A stretch of DNA of 64,000 bases from assembly GCA_046328525.1 (NCBI GenBank), contig JAXLWK010000010.1, positions 62,001-126,000 of the forward strand, in the 5' to 3' direction. The stretch is from JBDHWG01 sp046328525 (GTDB lineage: Bacteria > Chloroflexota > Anaerolineae > Epilineales > JAHCIE01). How positions within the stretch are numbered: position 1 is the first letter of the stretch; every line of letters begins with the position of its first letter. Below the pieces are notes generated by a model. It did not search any database, was not told the origin of the DNA, and was given only the letters and a program-made list of their open reading frames with translations. The translations under genes were made by a program, and so were the position numbers. Shown here in pieces: positions 33,954-42,916 of this stretch.

Positions 33954-35900
33954 ATGGCCAGGGTCGGCCTGTTCGCAATCCTCCTCTGTCTTGCGCTCGG
34001 CGTGGCGTCGAGCGCCCTGGCCCGCCCGCGCAGCGATGCCGCCCTCTACCTCCCCGCCCTGTCCGTGCGCGATACCCCCGACCGCCCCCCCTGGCGACCC
34101 TACACCGTGTATCTGCCCGGCCTCCAGGTCGGCCGAAGCCCGGACGGGCCGCGCCTGCGCCTCAGCGCCCTGTACTACGATACAGCCATTTCGGGCGAGC
34201 CGGACGAGTCCTTCGAGATATGGAACCTGGGCAGCGAAGCGGTCTCCCTGCTCGGCTGGTCCGTCGGCGACGGCGCCCACATCGCCACGTTCCCCGACAT
34301 GGCTGTGCCGCCGAGGAGCGGTGTCTGGTGCGCCTATAGCGCCGCCGCATTCCGTTTCACGTTCACCACCACGCCGACGTGCGAGTACGGCCTGACGACG
34401 GACCCGAGCCTCGCGCACCTTAGCGGCGCAGCGCTGCATTTCACTAACACCGGCGGCCGCGTGACGCTGTTTGCCCCAGGCGGCGCGCCGGCCGACACCC
34501 TCGTCTACAAGGCGGGCAAGGGGGGCGATGGCTGGGTGGGTGAGGCCGTCCAGCCGTGGCACCCCCTCGGCTTCAGCGAGGAGGGGCAAATCCTCAGCCG
34601 CAAGCGCGACGAGACGACCGGCCGCCCGCTGGCCGACATCGGCCGCGCCTCAGCCTGGGCATCCGACCCCGCCGACGTTTTCGACGGCCGCCGCGTACGG
34701 TTTCCGGCGTGGGACATGGCCGCGGGACAGCCGTTCCGTAGCGCCGTCGCCGCGCCTGTGACCGTCGCCCTCGCGCCCGACGCCGCCTTCAGCCTGGTGC
34801 GCGACGTGCTGGCCTCGGCCACCACGAGCATTGACCTGGAAGTCTACCAGATCGAACACCCCGCCCTGGCCGACCTCCTGGCTGCGCGCGCCGCCGCCGG
34901 CGTCAGCGTGCGCGTCCTGCTGGAAGGCGCGCCGAGCGGCGGACTCACCGACGAAGACCGCTGGGCGGCGACGCGCATCGCCCGCGCCGGCGGCCGGGTG
35001 CTGTACATGGCGGCGCAGGGGGCGCGGCGGCCGCGCTTCAAGTCGCAGCACGCCAAGTTCGCCGTCATTGACGGCCAACGCCTGCTACTCGGCTCGGAGA
35101 ACCTGACGCCGGACGCCATGCCCGATGACGACAAGGGCGATGGGACGCTGGGGCGGCGCGGGGTCGTCCTGGTCACCCCGCAGCCCGACCTCGTCGCCTA
35201 CGCCCAGGGCCTCTTCGCCCGCGACACGGACACGCGCTGGGGCGACCTGGTGGGGTGGAGCGAGGGCGACGCCGAGTTCGGCCCGCCGCCGCTCGGCTAC
35301 CAGCCACCGCGCGTCTCTGGCGGCATCGGCTACCCCGCCTTCGCCACGACGCCCCTGACGGCGGTAGCCGACGAGTTCGAGCTGATCCAGTCACCGGAGA
35401 ACAGCCTGCGGCGCGTGGACGGCCTGATCGCCCTGCTGGGCCGGGCGGGCGCGGGAGACACGATTCTCGTCGAGGAGCTGTCCGAGCCGGGCTGGTGGGG
35501 AGCGGCGGGGAGCGTACCAGAGATTGACCCCAACCCGCGTCGGGAGGCGCTCATCGCCGCCGCGCGGCGCGGGGCCTCCGTTCGTGTCCTGCTCGACCGC
35601 TTCTTCGACGACCCGCGCGACCCACGCTCCAACACGGCGACGTGCGTCGGCCTGAACAGCCTGGCTGCCGCCGAGGGGCTGGACCTGCAATGCCGCACCG
35701 GCAACCCGACCGGCTTGGGCATCCACAACAAGATGACCCTCGTTCGGGTGAGCGGCGAGGGTCACGCGCACATCGGCAGCCTCAACGGCACGGAGGTCAG
35801 CCACAAGCTCAACCGCGAGCTGGCGGTGCAGTTCCGCAGTGCGGCCGTCTACGCCTACCTGGCGTCCGTGTTCGCGTGGGACTGGGAGCGCGGCCGCTAA
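33954..35900 (+). CDS. secreted lamin-tail domain plus double PLD protein
   Basis: 648 residues from the ATG at 33954, chosen because the promoter -10 covers the earlier ATG. Signal peptide ARVGLFAILLCLALGVASSALA. Residues about 55-240 form a lamin-tail (LTD) beta-domain (ESFEIWNLGSEAVSLLGWSVGDG). Two PLD units follow: HKD 1 QHAKFAVIDGQRLLLGSENLT and a second site IHNKMTLVRVSGEGHAHIGSLNG, in which the expected Asp after HxK(x4) is not obvious. LTD-PLD proteins are exported and are usually thought to be nucleases; substrate unproven. Confidence 0.8.
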   Translation: MARVGLFAILLCLALGVASSALARPRSDAALYLPALSVRDTPDRPPWRPYTVYLPGLQVGRSPDGPRLRLSALYYDTAISGEPDESFEIWNLGSEAVSLLGWSVGDGAHIATFPDMAVPPRSGVWCAYSAAAFRFTFTTTPTCEYGLTTDPSLAHLSGAALHFTNTGGRVTLFAPGGAPADTLVYKAGKGGDGWVGEAVQPWHPLGFSEEGQILSRKRDETTGRPLADIGRASAWASDPADVFDGRRVRFPAWDMAAGQPFRSAVAAPVTVALAPDAAFSLVRDVLASATTSIDLEVYQIEHPALADLLAARAAAGVSVRVLLEGAPSGGLTDEDRWAATRIARAGGRVLYMAAQGARRPRFKSQHAKFAVIDGQRLLLGSENLTPDAMPDDDKGDGTLGRRGVVLVTPQPDLVAYAQGLFARDTDTRWGDLVGWSEGDAEFGPPPLGYQPPRVSGGIGYPAFATTPLTAVADEFELIQSPENSLRRVDGLIALLGRAGAGDTILVEELSEPGWWGAAGSVPEIDPNPRREALIAAARRGASVRVLLDRFFDDPRDPRSNTATCVGLNSLAAAEGLDLQCRTGNPTGLGIHNKMTLVRVSGEGHAHIGSLNGTEVSHKLNRELAVQFRSAAVYAYLASVFAWDWERGR

Positions 35901-36014
35901 CCCAGCGCGGTTGAGGGCCGCACGGAGTCAGCGCTGCCTGGACTCGCGGCCCATAATGGCAGTATACTTGCCGGCACACGCATGTAGACCAGCGGAACCG
36001 CAACAGGAGGCAAC

Positions 36015-36176
36015 ATGGATTTCTTTGAGCAGTGGTTCGGCATTTCGCCCGATGGTGGGAATGGCTCGCTGGAGCTTTTGTACCTGGCGGTCATCGTCGC
36101 CATCATCCTTATCGTGGTCTTCCGCAAGCAGATCATGGCGATGATTCGCCAGTGGCGCGACCAGTCGCGGCAATAG
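36015..36176 (+). CDS. 53-residue single-span membrane protein
   Basis: ATG 36015 follows a perfect AGGAGG five bases upstream; the stop is at 36174. Translation: a short acidic N-terminus (MDFFEQWFGISPDGGNGS), one hydrophobic helix (LELLYLAVIVAIILIVVF), then a basic C-terminus (RKQIMAMIRQWRDQSRQ), giving an N-out, C-in topology. A possible promoter is TGGACT, 18 bp, TATACT (35939-35968). I do not recognise the family. It is flanked by repeats and probably monocistronic. Confidence 0.65.
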   Translation: MDFFEQWFGISPDGGNGSLELLYLAVIVAIILIVVFRKQIMAMIRQWRDQSRQ

Positions 36177-36191
36177 GCGACGCCGGCCCAC

Positions 36192-36394
36192 CGAACGGGG
36201 CACGAAAAGCGCGAAAAGGAACCGCGTGGCATAGACCTGGGCTGTCATGCTGAGTGTAACGAAGCATCCCCCGGTGCTTCTGGGGGTCCTTCGTTGCACT
36301 CAGGGCGACAGCGATTTTCACGCGACCGTTGGTGAACGCAGGGTCACGGCGAACTTTCGTGTTTTTCGCGCCCTTTCGCGTCTTTCGTGGTCCG
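36192..36394. repeat. nested repeat: family D arms around a family E palindrome
   Basis: The outer arms, GGGCACGAAAAGCGCGAAAA (36196-) and CGCGCCCTTTCGCGTCTTTCG (to about 36390), face each other. Between them, GCTGTCATGCTGAGTG and its approximate complement CACTCAGGGCGACAGC bound a 72-bp palindrome (36241-36312). The inner element is inserted in, or has co-evolved with, the outer one. Related partial copy at 60441-60568. Confidence 0.7.
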
Positions 36395-36413
36395 CAAGCC
36401 CCCGGCGGCGAAT

Positions 36414-37736
36414 TCACCCGCCGGCGGCTCTCCCCGCCACGCGCCCCGACGCCCACGCCCATAGGAAGTTGTAGCCGCCGATCGGGCCGAACACGTCCAG
36501 CATCTCGCCGCACAGGTACAGCCCCATCTGCGCTCGACTCTCCAGCGTCGCCCCATCCACCGCATCCAGCCGCACCCCGCCGCCCGTCACCTCGGCCTTG
36601 CGGTAGCCTTCGTCGCCGGTCCACGGCAGGGCATAGCGCGTGAGCAGGTCAATGAGCCGGCGGCGGTCGGGGCGCGGCAGCTCCGCTGCTCGCCGCGCCT
36701 CCGGCAGCCCGGCCTCGGCCAGCAGCGCCCGCGCCAGGCGCTCCGGCAGGCGGTCCCGCAGGACGGCCAGGACGCTGCCTGGCGCGCTCACCAGCGCCGC
36801 CGCCCACGCCTCGGCCGTGGTCTCGCTCCACGCGACGCGAATCTCCGGGCGCTTCTCCCCGCGCCCGCGCGCCGCGACATGGGACACATCCAGCACCGCC
36901 GGGCCGCTGTAGCCACGATGGGTGAACAGGAAGGGGCCGCAGACCCGCAGCGCCGGCGACCCGGCGGTGATTGCGACGGGCAGCGCCACGCCGGCCAGGT
37001 CGTGGTGCGCGGCGTTGCCGCCCAGCAGCGGCGTCAGGGCCGGGTAGGTCGGCGTCGCCGCCAGCCCCAGGGCCTGGGCCAGCTTGAGGCCGGTTCCGTC
37101 GCTGCCCGTCGTCGGTACCGAGAGGCCGCCGGTGGCGAGGATGACGCGGCGGGCGAAGAGCGGCGGAGACAGACGCGCGCCTGCGTCGTCCCGTGTACCC
37201 TTGCCGCCCGCCCAGCCGCCCAACTCCAGCCGCCACGCGCCCCGCCCCGCCTCCCACGCCAACCCCGCCAGCGAGGCATTCAGGCGCACCTCCACGCCGC
37301 GCCGATGGCACGCGGCAAGCAGGGCGTCGCGCACGTCGGCGGCGCGGTCGGACACGGGGAAGAGTTTGCCCGGCGCGTCAAAGCGAGACGACAGGCGGAC
37401 GCCGGGGTAGAGTGGCGCGACCGTCGTATCGAACGCCTCGCGCTTGAGGCGGACGCCCAGGTCGCGCTCGAAGAAGCGCGTCTGCTCGGCGAGGGGCCAC
37501 GCCGCGAGGACGGCGTCGAGGATGGCGCGCTCCGCCGCTGTCTCGAACACGCCCGTGTGCGCCTCGGCCGGCAGGACGTTACAGCGGCCGCCGCCGCTGA
37601 TGAGGATCTTCTTGCCAATCATGGCGGTGCGCTCCAACAGGAGGACGCGGGAGCGCCCTTCGGCCGCGAACAGCGCCGCTATCAGCCCCGCCGCCCCACC
37701 ACCGACAACCACCACCGGCCACGTCCGCTCCGCCAC
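36414..37736 (-). CDS. BaiN/HI0933-family FAD-dependent oxidoreductase
   Basis: About 440 residues from a GTG at 37736. Longer frames would translate a family-D repeat into a basic stretch and are rejected. The dinucleotide fold is VVVVGGGAAGLIAALFAAEGRSRVLLLER, followed by MIGKKILISGGGRCNVLPAE, VILATGGLSVPTTGSDGTGLKLA, and FLFTHRGYSGPAVLDVSH, all hallmarks of the HI0933 group. The C-terminus GEMLDVFGPIGGYNFLWAWASGRVAG binds FAD. Substrate unknown; one member reduces bile acids and others are uncharacterised. It is convergent with the 53-residue gene. Confidence 0.85.
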   Translation of the reverse strand: MAERTWPVVVVGGGAAGLIAALFAAEGRSRVLLLERTAMIGKKILISGGGRCNVLPAEAHTGVFETAAERAILDAVLAAWPLAEQTRFFERDLGVRLKREAFDTTVAPLYPGVRLSSRFDAPGKLFPVSDRAADVRDALLAACHRRGVEVRLNASLAGLAWEAGRGAWRLELGGWAGGKGTRDDAGARLSPPLFARRVILATGGLSVPTTGSDGTGLKLAQALGLAATPTYPALTPLLGGNAAHHDLAGVALPVAITAGSPALRVCGPFLFTHRGYSGPAVLDVSHVAARGRGEKRPEIRVAWSETTAEAWAAALVSAPGSVLAVLRDRLPERLARALLAEAGLPEARRAAELPRPDRRRLIDLLTRYALPWTGDEGYRKAEVTGGGVRLDAVDGATLESRAQMGLYLCGEMLDVFGPIGGYNFLWAWASGRVAGRAAGG

Positions 37737-37759
37737 GTTCCCTCGCTCCCAGAAGGATT

Positions 37760-37846
37760 GGAAACGCAAGGGCGCAAAGGCGCAGAGAAAGAACTCGGTC
37801 GCCTTCTTCCTTTGCGTCTTTGCGTCTTTGCGTTGCCTACCTCTTC
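37760..37846. repeat. family-D degenerate palindrome
   Basis: Left arm GGAAACGCAAGGGCGCAAAG and right arm CTTTGCGTCTTTGCGTTGCC are close complements. It lies between the divergent BaiN-like and tilS genes, a bad place for the leader of either. Confidence 0.8.
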
Positions 37847-37910
37847 TAATCCTCAGGAATAGGCTATAATGTGCCATACACTTGGCAAACGGGCAAACGA
37901 AGTGGGGAGC

Positions 37911-39440
37911 GTGGCGAACCTGGTCGAGGAGACGCGGCGGGCCATCGAGGCGCACGGCCTAATGAACGCCGGCGGCAGCGTGATCGTGGCAGTGTCCGGC
38001 GGACCAGATTCGGTGGCGCTGCTGGACGTTCTCGTCCGCCTGCGCGACCACCTGGGCATTACCCTCCACGCCGCGCACCTCGACCACCGCATCCGGCCGA
38101 CGAGCGCCGAGGACGCGGCCTTCGTCGCCGACCTCGCGCACCGCTGGGGCGTGGCGTGTACCATCGCGTCCGCCGATGTGCCGGCGTTGGCCGTCGAGGC
38201 GGGGCTGTCCCTAGAGGACGCCGGCCGTCTGGCGCGCTACGGCGTCCTGGCGGCGCTGGCCGACGCCCTGGGCGCGACCGTCGTCGCGGCGGCCCACCAC
38301 GCCGACGACCAGGCCGAGACCGTGCTCCTGCACCTGCTGCGCGGGAGCGGGCTGGCCGGGCTGCGCGGCATGCGGCCAAGCGCGCCCCTCCCGCCCGTGG
38401 CCGACGCGCCCGCGGCGACCGTCGCCCGCACCGACGCGCCGAACGTAGCCGACGTGTTGAAGCCGCCCGCCATGCCGCCGCCTGCCCGCCTGGTGCGCCC
38501 GTTCCTGGGTATCCGGCGCGACGACATTCGGGCACACGTCGCCGCCTTCGCCCTGCCCCACCGCCTCGACCCGACCAACGCCGACCCCAGCATCCTGCGC
38601 AACCGCGTCCGCCTGGAGCTGCTGCCCTTGCTGGCGACGTACACCGGCGCCATCACGGATATCCTGGGGCGGACGGCGCAGACACTCAGCGACGACTACG
38701 ACGTTCTGCACGCCCTCACCCTGGCCGCCTGGCCGGATGTCGCCCACGAAAGCGGCGGCGGCATCGAGCTTGACCTGGCCGCCCTCGCCGCGCAGCCCCG
38801 CGCCGTGCGCCGCGCCCTGGTCCGCGAGGCGCTGACCCGCCTCGGCTCACTGCGCGACGTGAGCCTGGCGCACATCGCGCGCTGCCTGGCCCTGGCCGAG
38901 GACGGCGCGCCGGGCACGGGCGCGGACCTGCCGTCGGGCATTCGCGTGACCCGGGGCTACACGACGCTGACGGTCGGCCGCGGCCAGCCGCCGCTGCCCG
39001 ACTGGCCGCTCCTGCCGCCGGGCAGCCTGCCGCTCGCCGTGACCGTGCCCGGCGTGACGGCGCTGCCCGGCCGACGCTGGGCGCTGCACACCGAGTGGGC
39101 CGGCGCGGCCGCGTTCGAGCCGGCCGCGCCCAGCCGCGCGACGCCCTGCTGGACCGAGACGATGGACGCGGGGGCGGCGGCTGGCGGGCTGTGGCTGCGC
39201 TCGCGGCGGGCCGGCGAGCGCTTCCAGCCCCTCGGCCTGGGCGGGCGCAGCCGCTCCCTGCACGACTTCATGAGCGACGCCCACATTCCGCCGCCCGCCC
39301 GCGACCGGCTGCCGATTGTGGCGAACGGCGCGCACATCGTCTGGGTGGGCGGGTTTCGCCTCGACCACCGCGCCCGCGTTACCCCCGACACGCACCTGCG
39401 GCTGCGGCTGCGTTTCGCGCCGCGCGAGGAAGCATGGTAG
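37911..39440 (+). CDS. tilS: tRNA(Ile)-lysidine synthetase
   Basis: About 509 residues from GTG 37911, which follows GGGGAGC; an ATG at 37869 is in frame but lies within the likely -10 box TATAAT (37865-37870). The PP-loop is AVSGGPDSVALLD and HAAHLDHRIRPTSAEDAAF, HHADDQAETVLLHLLRGSGLAGLRGM follow, with LRNRVRLELLPLL of the N-terminal domain. The C-terminal domain WLRSRRAGERFQPLGLGGRSRSLHDFM is the usual tRNA-binding half. It converts C34 of tRNA-Ile(CAU) to lysidine. It overlaps the EamA gene by 7 bp. Confidence 0.92.
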   Translation: MANLVEETRRAIEAHGLMNAGGSVIVAVSGGPDSVALLDVLVRLRDHLGITLHAAHLDHRIRPTSAEDAAFVADLAHRWGVACTIASADVPALAVEAGLSLEDAGRLARYGVLAALADALGATVVAAAHHADDQAETVLLHLLRGSGLAGLRGMRPSAPLPPVADAPAATVARTDAPNVADVLKPPAMPPPARLVRPFLGIRRDDIRAHVAAFALPHRLDPTNADPSILRNRVRLELLPLLATYTGAITDILGRTAQTLSDDYDVLHALTLAAWPDVAHESGGGIELDLAALAAQPRAVRRALVREALTRLGSLRDVSLAHIARCLALAEDGAPGTGADLPSGIRVTRGYTTLTVGRGQPPLPDWPLLPPGSLPLAVTVPGVTALPGRRWALHTEWAGAAAFEPAAPSRATPCWTETMDAGAAAGGLWLRSRRAGERFQPLGLGGRSRSLHDFMSDAHIPPPARDRLPIVANGAHIVWVGGFRLDHRARVTPDTHLRLRLRFAPREEAW

Positions 39441-40351
39441 AGCCAAAGTCCGCCATCCGCCACCTGACCGCACTCCATAGCCGCGGCTACGTCCTCGCCA
39501 TCGCCGGCACGTTCCTGTGGTCCACGACCGGCCCGATCATCGCCGCGCTGCTGGCGAACTCGTCCATTGCCCCGCTGACCCTGGCCGCCTGGCGCGACAT
39601 CTTCGCCTGCCTGGTGCTGCTCGCAGTGCTGGCGGTGTGGAAGCGGCCCTTGCTGCGCCTGCCGCGCTGGCACTGGCTGTTCGTTGCGCTCTACGGCGGC
39701 GTCCTGGCGGCGATGAACGGCCTGTGGACGATCTCGGTCGCCCGCAACGGCGCCGCCATCAGCACCGTCCTCATCTACACCGCGCCCGCCTTCGTCGCCC
39801 TCGGCTCGCGGTGGCTGTTCGGCGAGCGGCTAGGGCGCAACATCTTCGTCGCCCTCGCCATGAGCCTGACCGGCATCGCCCTGGTCGCCGGGCTGTATGA
39901 CCCGGTGTCCCTCGCCGCCGACCCCGTCGGCACCATCGTCGGCATCGCGGCGGCGGCATGTTGGGGGGCCTACAGCCTGTTCGGCAAGGCAGCGGCGCGG
40001 CGCGGCATCAAAGCGCCGACCCTCATGGTGTACACCTTCGGTGTCGCGGGCCTGCTGCTCGTGGTGGCCCAGCGGGGGAATGGCTTTCCGAGTATTGGCA
40101 CAGCGACGTGGCTCGGCATCCTGGGGCTGTCGGCGATCCCGACGCTGGGCGGCTACGGCCTGTACACGGCCAGCCTCGCCTACCTGCCGGCGGCGACGGC
40201 GAGCCTGATCGCCGCGACGGAGCCGGCGCTGACCGCGTTCCTGGCGTGGCTGTTCCTGGGGGAGACGCTGACGCCGGTGCAGCTCGTCGGCAGCGCGCTG
40301 ATTATCGGGAGCGTGCTGGCGCTGGGGTGGAACGGCAAATCGGCTGGATGA
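39434..40351 (+). CDS. EamA/DMT-family transporter
   Basis: 305 residues from the ATG at 39434, inside the end of tilS, with GAGGA upstream. Ten predicted helices in two EamA repeats: GYVLAIAGTFLWSTTGPIIAALL and VGIAAAACWGAYSLFGKAA; each ends in the TxxEP/TLTP-type motif (VLIYTAPAFVALGSRWLFGE, LIAATEPALTAFLAWLFLGE). Substrate is a small metabolite, possibly amino acid or nucleoside; cannot be assigned. Operon with tilS by overlap. Confidence 0.87.
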   Translation: MVEPKSAIRHLTALHSRGYVLAIAGTFLWSTTGPIIAALLANSSIAPLTLAAWRDIFACLVLLAVLAVWKRPLLRLPRWHWLFVALYGGVLAAMNGLWTISVARNGAAISTVLIYTAPAFVALGSRWLFGERLGRNIFVALAMSLTGIALVAGLYDPVSLAADPVGTIVGIAAAACWGAYSLFGKAAARRGIKAPTLMVYTFGVAGLLLVVAQRGNGFPSIGTATWLGILGLSAIPTLGGYGLYTASLAYLPAATASLIAATEPALTAFLAWLFLGETLTPVQLVGSALIIGSVLALGWNGKSAG

Positions 40352-40369
40352 GGGGATAAGCCTTTGGAT

Positions 40370-40592
40370 CACGAAGGGCGCGAAAGGCCGCGAAAAACGC
40401 GAAAGGGTAGGAAGTTCCTCATGGGCGTGTGTCCACCAGCAGACGAATGAAAATCGCCGTCACCCTAGACGCCAGGTCCGCCCGCCGCTAAAGCAGCGGG
40501 CTACGAATGGAAGCCTGAGAGGCTGCCGCTCCGGCTTCCCCAGCCCCTTGGGCTTCCATCCTTAGCCGTAGGCTTGAGCCTACGGCGACCGG
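40370..40592. repeat. family-D half element and family-F-related block
   Basis: GGATCACGAAGGGCGCGAAAGG (40368-) and GCGAAAAACGCGAAAGG form a family-D half. From about 40480, CCGCCGCTAAAGCAGCGG, AATGGAAGCCTGAGAGGCT, AGCCCCTTGGGCTTCC and CCGTAGGCTTGAGCCTACGG are consecutive palindromes resembling the 22591-22789 region. No gene. Confidence 0.7.
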
Positions 40593-40630
40593 CGACGAGG
40601 CGGCCCAGGGCTATTTTCAGAGGAGGGCAT

Positions 40631-41833
40631 GTGACAGAATCAAGCGACGCGCCACGCGTTGTGCTCAAGCCCGGTAAAGAAAAGCCGGTGCGCAATTTCC
40701 ACCCCTGGGTGTTCTCCGGCGCGGTCGCCCGTGTCGAGGGCGATGCGCCCGACGGGGCAGTCGTGGATGTGGTGGATAGCAAGCGGACGTTCATGGCGCG
40801 CGGCCTGCTCAACCGCCGCTCGCAAATCTGGGTGCGCCTGTTCTCGTGGGACCCGGCGGACACGCTCGACGTAGAGTTTCTACGGCGGCGCATCGCGCAG
40901 GCCCACGACTATCGCGCCCGCACGGTCGGCCGCGACGCCACGGCGTACCGCGTCGTGTTCAGCGAGGCCGACGGCGTACCCGGCCTCATCGTGGACCGCT
41001 ACGGCGACGTCCTGACCCTCCAGATCAGCACCCTGGGCCTCGCGCAGCGACGCGACATGGTGATCGAGGCGCTGGCGGCGGAGTTAGCGCCGCAGAGCAT
41101 CGTCGAGCGCGTGGACCTCGACATGGGCGCCCGCGAGGGGCTGGACGCGCGGCCAGAGGGCGTCGTGTGGGGTGAGGCGCCCCTGCGCGTGGAGATCGTC
41201 GAGAACGGGCTGCGCTTCGCCGTGGACCTGGTCGCCGGCCAGAAGACAGGCTTCTACCTGGACCAGCGCGACAACCGCCGCCTGGTCGGGGCGCTGTGCG
41301 ACGGGGCGCGCGTCCTCAACGGCTTCGCGTACACCGGCGCGTTTGGGGTCTACGCGGCCGCGTCGGGCGCGGCGCAGGTCGTCCACGTGGACACGTCGGC
41401 CGAGGCGTTGGACATGGCGCGGCAGAACATGGCGCTCAACGGCTTCGACCGCCCCCAGGACGAGTACGTCGTCGGCGACATGTTCGCGGTGCTGCGGGCG
41501 TACCGCGAGCGCGGGGAGCGCTTCGACGTCATCATCTTGGACCCGCCCAAGTTCGCCCACACCACGTCCCAGGTCGAGCGGGCGGCGCGCGGGTACAAGG
41601 ACATCAACCTGCTCGCGTTCCAGCTCCTGAAGCCGGAAGGCGTCCTGGCGACGTTCTCCTGCTCCGGCGCGGTGGACGCCGACCTGTTCCAGAAGATTGT
41701 CTTCGGCGCGAGCGCCGATGCCCGCCGCTTCGCCCAGATTGCGGCGCGGCTGACGCAAGCGCCGGACCACCCGGTGTTGCTGAGTTTTCCGGAGAGCGCG
41801 TATCTCAAAGGGCTTATCTGTCGCGTATTATGA
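40631..41833 (+). CDS. rlmI: 23S rRNA (cytosine-5)-methyltransferase RlmI
   Basis: 400 residues from a GTG at 40631, after GAGGAGGG; the overlapping ATG two bases earlier is out of frame. N-terminal PUA domain (VLKPGKEKPVRNFHPWVFSGAVAR), middle EEHEA-like region ending QKTGFYLDQRDNRR, then SAM site RVLNGFAYTGAFGVYAAASGA and the catalytic FDVIILDPPKFAHTTSQV with the conserved DPPKF and later FSCSGAVDADLF with the second Cys. It methylates C1962 (E. coli numbering) of 23S rRNA. It is followed by a CPBP gene 10 bp on, likely one operon. Confidence 0.9.
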   Translation: MTESSDAPRVVLKPGKEKPVRNFHPWVFSGAVARVEGDAPDGAVVDVVDSKRTFMARGLLNRRSQIWVRLFSWDPADTLDVEFLRRRIAQAHDYRARTVGRDATAYRVVFSEADGVPGLIVDRYGDVLTLQISTLGLAQRRDMVIEALAAELAPQSIVERVDLDMGAREGLDARPEGVVWGEAPLRVEIVENGLRFAVDLVAGQKTGFYLDQRDNRRLVGALCDGARVLNGFAYTGAFGVYAAASGAAQVVHVDTSAEALDMARQNMALNGFDRPQDEYVVGDMFAVLRAYRERGERFDVIILDPPKFAHTTSQVERAARGYKDINLLAFQLLKPEGVLATFSCSGAVDADLFQKIVFGASADARRFAQIAARLTQAPDHPVLLSFPESAYLKGLICRVL

Positions 41834-41843
41834 GGAATTGGCA

Positions 41844-42887
41844 ATGAATGTGTTTGTCGAGCGCCTGGTCTACCTGATCCTGTTCTTCATCATCCTGCTC
41901 ATCCCGCTCGGCCTGCTGCTGCTGGCGAACTTCGGCGAGCGCCGCCCCACGCCGCGCATCCTGACGATAATCGGCGTCGTCGGGCTAGGGGCGCTGCTCG
42001 CCCTGGCGGGGATGCTGTCCCTGGTCACGCCGTTCGCGGCCGGCCTGGCCGAACCGACGGCCGCCACCCCCGTCACCGCGTACCTCATCGCCTTTATCAC
42101 GGCGATCGTGCTGCTCTTGACGGCCATCGGCGTGGTCCTGCCGATGATCCCGCAGGTGCGCGGCGCGCTCGCCCATGTCATCCCGGTGCGGCGCGACTCC
42201 ATCGTGGACGGTGTCGCCCTGTCCCTGGCCGTGGCCCTGGTCGGGTTCAGCCTCGCCAGCCTGCCATCGGCCGGCAACCTGGGCAACGCGTCGGCGGGCA
42301 GCGATACGGCGGCGCTCATGGAGAACGCCGTCACCCTGCCGATCATCTGGCTCCAGGGTATCATGTTCGCCGTGTACGGCTTCGTCGGTGTCGGACTATG
42401 GGTGCGGCGGCCGTTCCGCGCGGCGATGGAGCGCCTCGGGCTAGGCCCGCTCACGCCGCGATACTTTGCCATCGCCATCGGCGTCTTCCTCGCGCTGTTC
42501 CTCCTCGACACGGTCATCAATCTTGGCTGGCGCGCTCTCGCGCCCCAGGCGTTCGAGGAGTTCGGGCGGCTGACGGAGTCGCTGTTCGGGCCGTTCACCT
42601 CGCTCCCCGGCGCGATCACCCTCGGCATCTCGGCCGGCATCGGCGAGGAGATTCTGTTCCGCGGCGCCGCCCAACCGCGCCTGGGCCTGTGGCTGACGTC
42701 GTTCCTATTCGCCATCGCCCACGTTCAGTATGGCCTGACGCCGGCGCTGATCGAGCTGTTCCTGGTCGGGCTCGTGCTCGGCTACACGCGGCAGCGGACG
42801 AACACGACGACGACCATCGTCATCCACACCCTGTTCAACGCCAGCACCGTCCTGCTCGCGCTGTACTTCCCCAACTGGATGAGCTAG
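41844..42887 (+). CDS. CPBP-family intramembrane glutamic endopeptidase
   Basis: 347 residues from the ATG at 41844, seven bases after GAGGA. Seven to eight transmembrane helices. The CPBP/ABI motifs are GISAGIGEEILFRGAAQPRLG (motif 1, EExxR), FAIAHVQYG (motif 2) and VIHTLFNAS (motif 3). The protein could process prenylated peptides, CAAX-like sequences or act in surface stress; partner unknown. The last 30 bp before the IS element contain GTGTGTTACACAC. Confidence 0.85.
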   Translation: MNVFVERLVYLILFFIILLIPLGLLLLANFGERRPTPRILTIIGVVGLGALLALAGMLSLVTPFAAGLAEPTAATPVTAYLIAFITAIVLLLTAIGVVLPMIPQVRGALAHVIPVRRDSIVDGVALSLAVALVGFSLASLPSAGNLGNASAGSDTAALMENAVTLPIIWLQGIMFAVYGFVGVGLWVRRPFRAAMERLGLGPLTPRYFAIAIGVFLALFLLDTVINLGWRALAPQAFEEFGRLTESLFGPFTSLPGAITLGISAGIGEEILFRGAAQPRLGLWLTSFLFAIAHVQYGLTPALIELFLVGLVLGYTRQRTNTTTTIVIHTLFNASTVLLALYFPNWMS

Positions 42888-42916
42888 GTGTGTGTTACAC
42901 ACGGAGGGGTCGGAAT

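Noticed and set aside
37737..37955. N-terminal extension of the BaiN-like gene
   Set aside because: It would translate a family-D repeat into a basic stretch (RKDAKTQRKKATEFF) with no ribosome site; the GTG at 37736 fits the family N-terminus.
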